NCBI GenBank assembly: GCA_942491555.1
Contig: CALOBN010000005.1
Coordinates: 248,001 to 312,000, forward strand
Source of the DNA: Marinihelvus sp942491555
GTDB lineage: Bacteria; Pseudomonadota; Gammaproteobacteria; Xanthomonadales; SZUA-36
DNA length: 64,000 bases
Direction: 5' to 3'
Part shown: positions 33,242 through 40,926 of the stretch, piece by piece
Position numbering within the stretch: the stretch's first letter is position 1
Layout: each line of letters begins with the position of its first letter
Position numbers and translations under genes: made by a program
Notes under the pieces: generated by a model
The model's database searches: none
Seen by the model: the letters and a program-made list of their open reading frames with translations, nothing else
What the model was told of the DNA's origin: nothing

Positions 33242-35322
33242 GTGATGCCGGCCTGCAGCCGCTGCTGATCGAACTTGGCTGCGAAGAGCTGCCACCTCTG
33301 GCCCTGGACCGCCTGGCCCGGGCTTTTTTCACCGGCGTTTGTGACCGGCTCGCAGAGGAAGGTATCGACTTTGACCGTGAGCGAAGCCTGTGTCTTTCCA
33401 GCCCGCGCCGTATGAGCATGATCCTGGAGTCGGTGGCGGCGCAGCAGGCAGACCGTGTTCTGGAGCGCAAAGGCCCGTCGGTGGCGGCCGCTTTTGATGA
33501 CCAGGGAGTACCGACCCGGGCCGCGACGGGATTCGCGCAGTCGGTGGGTGTCGAAGTCGATCAGCTGGAACGGCTGGAGACGGACAAGGGCGCATGGCTG
33601 TTTTGTCGCGTGGAGCAAGCCGGCAAACCGTTGCGTGAGCTGTTGTATCCAATTTTGCAAAGCGCGCTGGAGGATCTGCCGGTTCCCCGTCCCATGCGCT
33701 GGTCTGATCACGACTTCAGTTTCGTGCGGCCGGTGCACTGGTTGGTGGTTCTGCATGGCGATCAGGTGCTTCCCGGCACTCTGTATGGCTGCGATGCTGA
33801 CCGCATCACGCGCGGGCACCGGGTGATGGCGCCGGGGCTGCACGCAATTCCTCATGCGCACAACTATGTTGAGCTGCTTAAAGAGCGTTTTGTGTTGGTT
33901 GACCCTGCCGGGCGCAAAGACCAAATCCGTTCCCAGGCAATGGCGCTGGGTAACACTGCCGGCGGCAGCACCCGTTTGACCGAAGCCTTGCTGGGTGAAG
34001 TGAACAATCTGCTGGAATGGCCCGTGGCTGTAAAATGTGCCTTTGATCCGGGCTTTCTCGAGGTACCGGCCGAGGCCTTGATCGCCAGCATGGAATATCA
34101 CCAGAAATTTTTCCCCATTCTGGATGCGGACGGTGCACTGACGCCGGAATTTGTGGTGATGGCCAATATTGAGTCAACCGACGAGGACGCCATGCGCAGC
34201 GGTTTTGAGCGCGTCATCGCACCGCGGCTGGCGGATGCCCAGTTCTTCTGGCAACAGGACCTGAAACAGCCGATAGAAAGCTGGCTTGAGTCTTTGGACC
34301 GCGTCGTATTTCAGAAGAAGATGGGCACCATAGGCGACAAAACGCGACGTATAGCGAATATTTCACGTATTTTAGCCGAAGATATAGACGGATCGGCGTG
34401 GCTTGCCGAACGTGCCGGCCGGTACAGCAAGGCGGACCTGGTCAGCCAGATGGTCGGCGAGTTTCCCGAGCTCCAGGGCACCATGGGCGCCCATTACCTG
34501 CGCCATTCCGGTGAAGACGAAATCGTTGCCGACGCAGTTGAAGGGCACTACCGCCCCCGATTCTCCGGCGATGATCTGCCTGATTCGGAGACCGCGCGAA
34601 TTGTGGCGCTGGCGGACCGGCTGGATACGATCGTCGGTGTATTCGCGGCGGGACTCAAACCGACTGGCAACCGTGATCCCTTTGCACTTCGCCGCGCCGC
34701 CCTGGGCATTATCCGATTGCTTGAAGAGGGCGGTCTGGCCTTTGACCTGGACTACCTTTTGTCCATCAGCAAAAGCGAACTGGAGGGGCAGTTAGAGGTG
34801 ACTGAAGAAACACTCGGTGATGTCCGCAGCTTTGTGCTGGAGCGCCTGCGTAACCACCTGCTCGATGGCGGTGCCACCACAGGCCAGGTAAACGCCGTAC
34901 TGGCAGCGCCACTGGCCGGCCTGCCGGACCTGCGTGAGCGTGTCAATGCGGTTCAGGACTTCATGCAACAGGCAGAGGCTGACAGCCTGGTCGCCGCCAA
35001 TAAGCGGATTGCCAATATCCTGAAAAAACAAGAAGAAACTGTTTCGGAAGAGATCGATGTTAAATTAATGCAATTAGACGAAGAAAAGGCCCTTTTCGCC
35101 GTCGTTAACGACATTAAAAGCGCCGTTACACCACTGTTCAACTCCGGGAATTATGCCGACGCGCTGGCTAAGCTCGCGTCTTTACGCGAACCGGTGGATG
35201 CGTATTTCGACAGCGTTATGGTCATGGACGAAGACCTCGCCGTGCGCCGCAATCGCCTGGCACAGCTGGCTGCAGTAAAACAGTTGTTTGACCAGGTGGC
35301 GGATTTCTCGCAAGCTGACTAG
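33238..35322 (+). CDS. glyS: Glycine-tRNA ligase beta subunit
   Basis: This is the 694-residue beta subunit, which supplies tRNA binding. It begins LLIELGCEELPPLALDRLAR and has conserved segments RPMRWSDHDFSFVRPVHWLV, EALIASMEYHQKFFPI, the HD-like domain near LQGTMGAHYLRHSGED, KPTGNRDPFALRRAALGIIR and a C-terminal anticodon-binding helix bundle. Length matches E. coli (689). It directly abuts the next gene with no space. Confidence 0.97.
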   Translation: MSDAGLQPLLIELGCEELPPLALDRLARAFFTGVCDRLAEEGIDFDRERSLCLSSPRRMSMILESVAAQQADRVLERKGPSVAAAFDDQGVPTRAATGFAQSVGVEVDQLERLETDKGAWLFCRVEQAGKPLRELLYPILQSALEDLPVPRPMRWSDHDFSFVRPVHWLVVLHGDQVLPGTLYGCDADRITRGHRVMAPGLHAIPHAHNYVELLKERFVLVDPAGRKDQIRSQAMALGNTAGGSTRLTEALLGEVNNLLEWPVAVKCAFDPGFLEVPAEALIASMEYHQKFFPILDADGALTPEFVVMANIESTDEDAMRSGFERVIAPRLADAQFFWQQDLKQPIESWLESLDRVVFQKKMGTIGDKTRRIANISRILAEDIDGSAWLAERAGRYSKADLVSQMVGEFPELQGTMGAHYLRHSGEDEIVADAVEGHYRPRFSGDDLPDSETARIVALADRLDTIVGVFAAGLKPTGNRDPFALRRAALGIIRLLEEGGLAFDLDYLLSISKSELEGQLEVTEETLGDVRSFVLERLRNHLLDGGATTGQVNAVLAAPLAGLPDLRERVNAVQDFMQQAEADSLVAANKRIANILKKQEETVSEEIDVKLMQLDEEKALFAVVNDIKSAVTPLFNSGNYADALAKLASLREPVDAYFDSVMVMDEDLAVRRNRLAQLAAVKQLFDQVADFSQAD

Positions 35323-35790
35323 ATGCCTGAGCAACAACACCCCTTGCTGATGATCAGCTGCAAGCTGTTGCTTGTCGCCGAACAGTCACCCCAGGGACCT
35401 GCGGTGTTCAGACGCCTGGCAAACCTTACCCGCAACGGTACTCGTCTGTTGTTAACGGCTTCAGAGCCGGATCAATGGTTTCCCACGCGCGGCAATGTAG
35501 ACAACGTTCTGGGCACGCAAAGAAGAATGCTGGAACTTCTTCAGGACGCCGGCGGAGACCTGGATGGCATTTATTACATTCCACGCTCTGTTTTCACCCA
35601 GGACCGTAAGCGCTTCGCCGCGCTGAAAGACATTTTGTGGCGCTACAGTGACGACGGGGAAGGCGCCACGCTTATCAGTTCAAGCAAGGCGTTCATCAAG
35701 GCCGCACAAAAGCTGGAGATCACGACCCACAGCCTGGCCGAGAACGAAGGTACTGCGCTGACGTTACTCGAAATGCTCGAAAAACTATAA
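35323..35790 (+). CDS. GmhB-position HAD-like protein lacking catalytic aspartates
   Basis: This 155-residue protein occupies the place of gmhB (heptose bisphosphate phosphatase) after glyS in pseudomonads. Fold similarity is suggested by KLLLVAEQSPQGPAVFRRLA at strand 1, RLLLTASEPDQW where GmhB has the ATNQSG motif, MLELLQDAGGDLDGIYYIPR (resembling the GmhB helix and YYCPH strand), then ATLISSSKAFIKAAQKL where GDSxxD is expected. The DRDG nucleophile motif, the zinc-binding cysteines and the GDxxxD aspartates are all absent, so phosphatase activity is not expected. It may be a structural or regulatory remnant. Its homology is weak and the call is tentative. It starts directly at the glyS stop. 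Confidence 0.5.
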   Translation: MPEQQHPLLMISCKLLLVAEQSPQGPAVFRRLANLTRNGTRLLLTASEPDQWFPTRGNVDNVLGTQRRMLELLQDAGGDLDGIYYIPRSVFTQDRKRFAALKDILWRYSDDGEGATLISSSKAFIKAAQKLEITTHSLAENEGTALTLLEMLEKL

Positions 35791-35830
35791 AGCTGAATGC
35801 TTAGAAGTATCAGCGGCCACGCTCACCCAC

Positions 35831-35845
35831 GCGGCCTGAGGCCGC
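35831..35845. other. short perfect hairpin between convergent genes
   Basis: GCGGCC-TGA-GGCCGC sits in the 72-base gap where the GmhB-like gene and gyrB converge. There is no U-tract, so it would be a poor terminator; no better one was found here. Confidence 0.35.
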
Positions 35846-35862
35846 GACAGGTTCACCAGCGG

Positions 35863-38277
35863 TCAGATGTCCAGGTTTGAGGCATCCAGAGCGTGACTTT
35901 CGATAAAGTCGCGTCGCGGTTCTACCTCGTCGCCCATCAGGGTTGCGAAGATCTCGTCAGCAGTCACGGCATCCTCGATGGAAACCTGCAAAAGGCGCCG
36001 GGTCTCCGGATTAACGGTGGTATCCCACAGTTGTTCCGGGTTCATCTCACCGAGTCCCTTAAAGCGCTGGAACGTACGACCCTTGCGACTTTCTGCCATG
36101 AGCCAGTCATAGGCCTCATGGAAATCCGTGACTGCCTGGGAGGATTTACCGCGATGTACTTCGGCGCCGTCCTGTACCAGATCAAGCAACTTTTCCGCCA
36201 CCGAGCCAATCAGGCGGTATTCGGGTGAGCGGAAGAAAGAGCGCCTGACGTCGCGGGCGGTACTCACGCCATGGGTAATGCGCGTAAAGCGCACCGACGG
36301 ACCGGATTCGCTCTCCCAGGGTTCCACGAGATAGGACACGCTCGGACCGGCATGTTTGCTCAGCCGTTCGGTTAAACCGGCCGCCCAATCTGCTACGTCC
36401 GCCTCTGAGCCTTCCATAGGAAAAGCTTTATTATCAATTAGTTGCTTAAGGAAAACCATGTCATAGCGGTTGGAAAGGCGATCGATGGCACCCATGGCTG
36501 CCATGTATTCCCGGGTCAGGGATTCCAACCCCTCTCCCTGCAAAACCGGCGCATCAGGATCGAAAACCAGGCCGGCATTATCCAGAGCGCGGGCCATCAG
36601 GTATTCATTCAGCTCCGCGTCATCTTTAAGGTAATGCTCCTGCTTGCCCTGCTTAATCTTATACAGTGGCGGTTGGCCAATATAAATATGGCCGCGCTCA
36701 ATTAGCTCCGGCATCTGACGGTAAAAGAATGTCAGCAGCAACGTGCGGATGTGCGAACCGTCCACGTCGGCATCGGTCATGATGATGACACGGTGGTATC
36801 TGAGCTTGTCCGCATCAAACTCATCGCGGCCAATGCCACAACCCAGTGCAGTGATCAGTGTGCCGACTTCGGCAGACGCCAGCATTTTGTCGAAACGGGC
36901 CTTTTCTACATTCAGAATCTTGCCCTTCAGGGGAAGAATCGCCTGGTTTTTGCGGTTTCTACCCTGTTTGGCTGATCCACCGGCCGAGTCACCCTCCACG
37001 ATGAACAATTCAGACAGCGCGGGATCCTTTTCCTGGCAGTCCGCCAGTTTGCCCGGCAAGCCGGCCACATCGAGCACGCCCTTTCTTCTGGTCATTTCGC
37101 GGGCCTTGCGTGCAGCCTCGCGGGCGCGGGCGGCATCCACCACTTTAGCCGTAATGGCTTTCGCTTCAGCCGGGTTCTCCAGCAGAAAATCTCTCAGTTC
37201 ACGACCGACCAATGACTCAACGATCGGTTTGATCTCGGAAGAAACCAGCTTGTCCTTGGTCTGCGAAGAAAACTTGGGGTCAGGGACCTTCACGCTAAGT
37301 ACCGCAACCAGGCCTTCCCGGGCATCATCGCCGGTCATGGAAACCTTGTTTTTCTTCGCCAGCCCGCTCTCTTCAACGTATTGATTGATCGTACGGGTTA
37401 GCGCAGAACGAAATCCCGCAAGGTGGGCCCCGCCATCCCGCTGTGGAATATTGTTGGTGAAGCAAAACACAGACTCCTGGTAGGAATCCGTCCACTGCAG
37501 GGCAACCTCAACGCCAACGTCGTCACTTTCCTTGTTGAAATGCAACACGGTCGGGTGGAGCGGAGTCTTCTTGCGCGAAAGATGGGTTACAAAAGAGCTT
37601 ATACCGCCCTCATACTCGAACACCCGCGATTCTTCGGTCCGCTCATCGCTGAGCTCAATACGGACACCACTGTTCAGGAAGCTCAGCTCGCGAAGCCGCT
37701 TGACCAGTATGTCGTACTGGAAATTAATGTCAGAAAACACATCCAGGCTGGGCATAAACCGGATTTCCGTGCCGGTAATGTCACTTACGCCAACCTCGGC
37801 CAGCGGTGCGTCGGGCACACCCATGCTGTAGGTCTGGCGCCAGACCTTGCCATTACGCTGAATGAGCAACTCAAGGGTTTCAGAAAGCGCATTGACCACC
37901 GACACCCCTACGCCGTGCAGACCGCCTGACACCTTGTACGAGTTGTCATCAAACTTACCCCCGGCATGCAGCACAGTCATGATCACCTGGGCCGCTGAGA
38001 CGCCCTCTTCTTCATGAATATCAACGGGTATACCGCGACCGTTATCCCGCACACTGACTGAACCGTCTTCGCGGAGGATAACTTCGATTCTGTCGCAGTG
38101 GCCCGCCAGAGCCTCATCCACCGAGTTATCGACCACTTCGAAAATCATGTGATGCAGGCCGGTGCCATCGTCTGTATCGCCGATGTACATTCCCGGACGT
38201 TTGCGTACCGCATCCAGGCCTTTGAGAACCTTGATGTTTGACGAATCGTATTGTTTATCGCTCATTACCGAATCCAT
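35863..38277 (-). CDS. gyrB: DNA gyrase subunit B
   Basis: GyrB is the ATPase subunit of gyrase. With the ATG at 38277, preceded by AGGG at good spacing, the protein has 804 residues, the exact E. coli length. The GHKL ATPase domain has EVVDNSVDEALAG and GGLHGVGVSVVNALS. The transducer segment holds the lysine in SSQTKDKLVSSEIKP. TOPRIM contains VEGDSAGGSAKQGRNRKNQA and IMTDADVDGSHIRTLLL, and the C-terminus has RFKGLGEMNPEQLWDTT. ATG at 38265 (SDKQYD) is another possible start. A TATACT at 38363-38368 on the minus strand may be its -10. It is the fourth gene from dnaA in the usual order. Confidence 0.98.
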   Translation of the reverse strand: MDSVMSDKQYDSSNIKVLKGLDAVRKRPGMYIGDTDDGTGLHHMIFEVVDNSVDEALAGHCDRIEVILREDGSVSVRDNGRGIPVDIHEEEGVSAAQVIMTVLHAGGKFDDNSYKVSGGLHGVGVSVVNALSETLELLIQRNGKVWRQTYSMGVPDAPLAEVGVSDITGTEIRFMPSLDVFSDINFQYDILVKRLRELSFLNSGVRIELSDERTEESRVFEYEGGISSFVTHLSRKKTPLHPTVLHFNKESDDVGVEVALQWTDSYQESVFCFTNNIPQRDGGAHLAGFRSALTRTINQYVEESGLAKKNKVSMTGDDAREGLVAVLSVKVPDPKFSSQTKDKLVSSEIKPIVESLVGRELRDFLLENPAEAKAITAKVVDAARAREAARKAREMTRRKGVLDVAGLPGKLADCQEKDPALSELFIVEGDSAGGSAKQGRNRKNQAILPLKGKILNVEKARFDKMLASAEVGTLITALGCGIGRDEFDADKLRYHRVIIMTDADVDGSHIRTLLLTFFYRQMPELIERGHIYIGQPPLYKIKQGKQEHYLKDDAELNEYLMARALDNAGLVFDPDAPVLQGEGLESLTREYMAAMGAIDRLSNRYDMVFLKQLIDNKAFPMEGSEADVADWAAGLTERLSKHAGPSVSYLVEPWESESGPSVRFTRITHGVSTARDVRRSFFRSPEYRLIGSVAEKLLDLVQDGAEVHRGKSSQAVTDFHEAYDWLMAESRKGRTFQRFKGLGEMNPEQLWDTTVNPETRRLLQVSIEDAVTADEIFATLMGDEVEPRRDFIESHALDASNLDI

Positions 38278-38458
38278 GCGCGGACCCTGTGCAAACCGCC
38301 TCAGGGTTAGGGGGAGGTGCGGTGTCACCAGGCTCTGTTAACCGCTGGTGCGTTAGCCGCCCAGTATACCTGATTTTGGGGTCAAAGTCCTGATATCAAG
38401 CGCTTTTCAGCGCCTTTCGAAGGTTTCTCAGGGTATGTCGGGGCGTGTGATTACACCC

Positions 38459-38474
38459 TGTTTCACGTGAAACA
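38459..38474. other. parS: parS site 1 (inside recF)
   Basis: TGTTTCACGTGAAACA is the exact 16-bp palindromic ParB-binding consensus found near bacterial origins. It encodes MFHVKQ near the RecF C-terminus. Confidence 0.95.
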
Positions 38475-38966
38475 TCGCGCCGCCCGGGGGCATGAGTCCT
38501 TGATATATTTTTGCGCTGGTTCCGGTGATAATCAACTGGGAACCCAGCGCCAAACCCCCTTCAACAATGGCGCGCAAATGATCTTCGTCAAACTCGGAGG
38601 CCAGGTCATCCAACAGGAGGACGGGAATATGTCCTGCATCACGGAATACCGCGCCCTGGGCCAAAGTCATCGCACCTGCCAGGATCTTCTGTTCACCCCG
38701 GGATAAACGGTCGCGTACCGCCTTGTTCTCAATTTTTATCTGCAGGTCAGCCCGGTGCGGTCCCTCGCGGGTGTAGCCCTGTTCCATATCGCGCTGCATT
38801 CCGGCTTCCAGGGCCCTTTGCAATGACTCGCCGCTCCAACCCCGTTGTAACACCACCTCCAATTGCCCCTGGCGGGGGCTCATTAAACCGAGTTGCGCTA
38901 CGATCTGCGGCAACATCGCATGAAAGACCGTAGTGCGGATCTCTGACAGCTGTGTACCGAGACTCA

Positions 38967-38968
38967 CC
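38967..38968 (-). other. frameshift point in recF
   Basis: The minus strand reads CCT CAA CTT GGT GAG in the N-terminal frame, and TTG GTG AGT CTC in the C-terminal frame. One base too many is present here. A CTT to TTG slip followed by GTG could in principle restore the frame by +1 shifting, but no other recoding signal is seen. Confidence 0.85.
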
Positions 38969-39074
38969 AAGTTGAGGATCCATACTTTTCACCATGCGCA
39001 GGTTCTGATCACGCAATGCAGCGTTACGCTGTTTCAAGGCGCGTATATATCGCCGCCAAAGCGGAAGAAACTCA

Positions 39075-39090
39075 TGTTTCACGTGAAACA
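39075..39090. other. parS: parS site 2 (inside recF)
   Basis: A second exact TGTTTCACGTGAAACA lies 616 bases from the first and encodes VFHVKH in RecF. Its perfect match inside coding sequence is best explained by selection for ParB binding. Confidence 0.95.
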
Positions 39091-39514
39091 CCGTCCAGTC
39101 CAGGAAGCGCCGGCGGCCCTCAGGAGGCCCGCTGATCAGTTCGTGCGTGGTAGGTTCCATGAGAATCATTGGAAAGAACTGCGCTGTGTCACTGATTTGC
39201 TGAAGCGGTTCACCATCAATGCGGCCCTCCCAATCAGACCGGCCACGTTTTATAGCCACGCTGTGCTTGCGGTTGCCATCGTCCAGCAGTTGCGCTCGTA
39301 CCAGGAAGTGATCCTTGACTGGCCCGATCAGGCTGGAAGGGCTGCCACCGCGAAAACTGCTTCCTTTGGCGAGAACAAGCAGGCTTTCGATAACAGTCGT
39401 TTTGCCAGCGCCGTTGGGACCGTGAAACACATTGGTTCCCGGCTCAAGTTCCAGCTGAACCTCTTGCAGGTTCCGGAGATTGTTAATGGTCAGGGAGGTA
39501 ATACGCATGGGAAT

Positions 39515-39532
39515 GCCGGGCTTATGCCCGGC
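39515..39532. promoter_or_regulatory. stem-loop just upstream of the recF start
   Basis: GCCGGGC-TTAT-GCCCGGC is a perfect 7-bp stem with a tetraloop. On the recF transcript it ends six bases before the ATG, at the place of the ribosome-binding site, and no Shine-Dalgarno sequence is visible. It probably lowers recF translation or attenuates readthrough from dnaN. Confidence 0.55.
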
Positions 39533-39565
39533 TTTGCGTTCTATGATTGTCCGAGCGGGGTGTAC

Positions 39566-40666
39566 TCAGAGTTTTAGCGGCATCACCACGTGCCGGTTCA
39601 GGTCTGAATCCGGTGCGGACACGAGGCAACTGCTGTTCGGGTCCTTCAATTCAAGTGACACCTGGTCCGTTTCCAGCGCGGCAAGCGCATCCTGCAGGTA
39701 AGTGACGTTAAACCCGACGGCCAGCGCGTCGAAATTGAGCTCGACCTCGATCTCTTCGACTGCCTCTTCATGCTGCGGGTTATGCGCAATGATCTTGAGC
39801 ATGTCGCCATTCGCATCGAGCCGCACGCCCTTGTACTTTTCGTTGGACAGAATCGCAGCGCGATGCAGCGCATTCGCGAAGAGTTCTCTGTCGACAAGAA
39901 TCTGTTTGTCTGCACCAACCGGAATTACGGCTTCATAGTCAGGAAAGCGGCCATCTATGAGTTTGGAGGTGAAGCGGGTTCCGGCCTTTGCCAGCCGCAC
40001 ATGACTGCGCCCAAGCGCCAGGCTGACCTCTTCATCGGAATCGCCCAACATACGTGAGAGCTCCAATACGCCTTTGCGTGGAACAATCATCTGGCGGTTA
40101 CCGGAAATTTCCAGTTTGCCATCGTGATCACTGACCGCCAGACGGTGCCCGTCGGTGGCAACAACACGCAACTGGCCATCCGTAAAATCAAACAACATAC
40201 CGTTCAAATAATAACGTACATCGTTGTTTGCCATAGCAAAGGCGGTTTTATCGATCAAGCCTTTCAGGGCCTTTTCGGTTACCGATACCTCGTCTACGGT
40301 CTCCACCTCATCGGTGGCCGGAAACTCGGCCGCGGGCAGGGTCGAGAGGGTATAGCGGCTCTTACCCGCTGTCAGCGTCGCTTTTTCATCACTGACCGTC
40401 AGCGTAATCGCTGCGCCATCAGGCAGGGCCTTGACGATATCCAGCAACTTGCGGGCCGGTACCGTTATTTCACCTTCCTGGTCAACGTCGGCTGCTACTG
40501 AACTGACCAGTTCAACTTCCATATCGGTGCCGGTTACAGCGATCTGTCCATCTCTGGCGATCAGTAAAAAGTTGGCCAGAACAGGCAGGGTCTGACGCCG
40601 TTCTACGACACCAACCACCTGGGTCAATGGCTGGAGAAAGACTTCACGCTGGATTTTGAATTTCAT
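39566..40666 (-). CDS. dnaN: DNA polymerase III beta clamp
   Basis: This is the 366-residue sliding clamp, dimeric in the cytoplasm and made of three similar domains. It begins KFKIQREVFLQPLTQVVGVV, has RQTLPVLANFLL at the first domain, RYYLNGMLFDFTDGQLRVVA in the second and DPNSSCLVSAPDSD with the C-terminal MPLKL. Length is the same as E. coli (366). AAGGGA precedes the ATG at 40666. It lies between recF and the dnaA-dnaN intergenic origin candidate. Confidence 0.98.
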   Translation of the reverse strand: MKFKIQREVFLQPLTQVVGVVERRQTLPVLANFLLIARDGQIAVTGTDMEVELVSSVAADVDQEGEITVPARKLLDIVKALPDGAAITLTVSDEKATLTAGKSRYTLSTLPAAEFPATDEVETVDEVSVTEKALKGLIDKTAFAMANNDVRYYLNGMLFDFTDGQLRVVATDGHRLAVSDHDGKLEISGNRQMIVPRKGVLELSRMLGDSDEEVSLALGRSHVRLAKAGTRFTSKLIDGRFPDYEAVIPVGADKQILVDRELFANALHRAAILSNEKYKGVRLDANGDMLKIIAHNPQHEEAVEEIEVELNFDALAVGFNVTYLQDALAALETDQVSLELKDPNSSCLVSAPDSDLNRHVVMPLKL

Positions 40667-40706
40667 GTTGCATCCCTTTGTTACTTTTGTTCTAACTTAT
40701 AAAAAG

Positions 40707-40718
40707 TAGTAGTAATAA
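40707..40718 (+). other. DnaA-trio candidate in oriC
   Basis: TAGTAGTAATAA is four repeats of TA(G/A). Read leftward from the box at 40723-40731 on the + strand it gives 3'-AAT AAT GAT GAT-5', the orientation required for DnaA filament loading, four bases from the box. Confidence 0.5.
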
Positions 40719-40808
40719 GTGCTGTGCGTAACAAAATAAACAATATTAATCATTTTTAAATCAATGGCTTATTAAACATTAAACCCTGTGCGCTTGTGCC
40801 ACACAGCC

Positions 40809-40817
40809 TGTGGATAA
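40809..40817 (-). other. DnaA box
   Basis: TGTGGATAA is the perfect complement of the consensus TTATCCACA; it faces the AT-rich side. Confidence 0.85.
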
Positions 40818-40854
40818 ATTGTGGGTTAACCGGCGTGGCTAAATCATCCAACGC

Positions 40855-40863
40855 TTATCCACA
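40855..40863 (+). other. DnaA box
   Basis: TTATCCACA is a perfect match, in inverted orientation to the box at 40809. Confidence 0.85.
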
Positions 40864-40889
40864 GCTTTACATAACAGTTATGCGGCATT

Positions 40890-40898
40890 TTATGCACA
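40890..40898 (+). other. DnaA box
   Basis: TTATGCACA matches the TTWTNCACA consensus and is in the same orientation as the box at 40855. Confidence 0.7.
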
Positions 40899-40926
40899 TG
40901 CCACGCTGATCTTCGACAACCGGATA

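Larger units (their letters stand above)
38428..39508 (-). pseudogene. recF: RecF, interrupted by a one-base frameshift
   Basis: RecF is an SMC-like ATPase for gap repair and fork restart. The N-terminal half (39508 down to about 38969) has Walker A in HGPNGAGKTTVIESLL, and the C-terminal half (from 38967 to 38428) has SRGEQKILAGAMTLAQGA and LLLDDLASEFDEDH. They are in different frames; removing one G of the pair at 38967-38968 joins them as DPQLVSLGTQLSEIR into a 359-residue protein of normal length, with no other defect. Without it the N-terminal frame continues into nonsense and ends at 38747. This is either a recent mutation or an assembly error. Two perfect parS sites are inside the gene. 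Confidence 0.9.
40667..40926. other. oriC: candidate replication origin (oriC) between dnaA and dnaN
   Basis: The 260-base dnaA-dnaN interval contains an AT-rich stretch (about 40680-40790, almost free of G and C around 40731-40785), three good DnaA boxes in two orientations (40809-40817, 40855-40863, 40890-40898), a weaker box (TGTGCGTAA, 40723-40731) and a DnaA-trio beside it. This is the makeup of a bacterial unwinding region. Pseudomonads place oriC at the dnaA-rpmH side, but the 501-base gap there has only one perfect box. Confidence 0.75.

Noticed and set aside
38960..38980. Programmed +1 frameshift in recF
   Set aside because: CTT-G could slip, but there is no stop codon in the A-site, no stimulatory element and no precedent in recF; mutation or sequence error is more likely.
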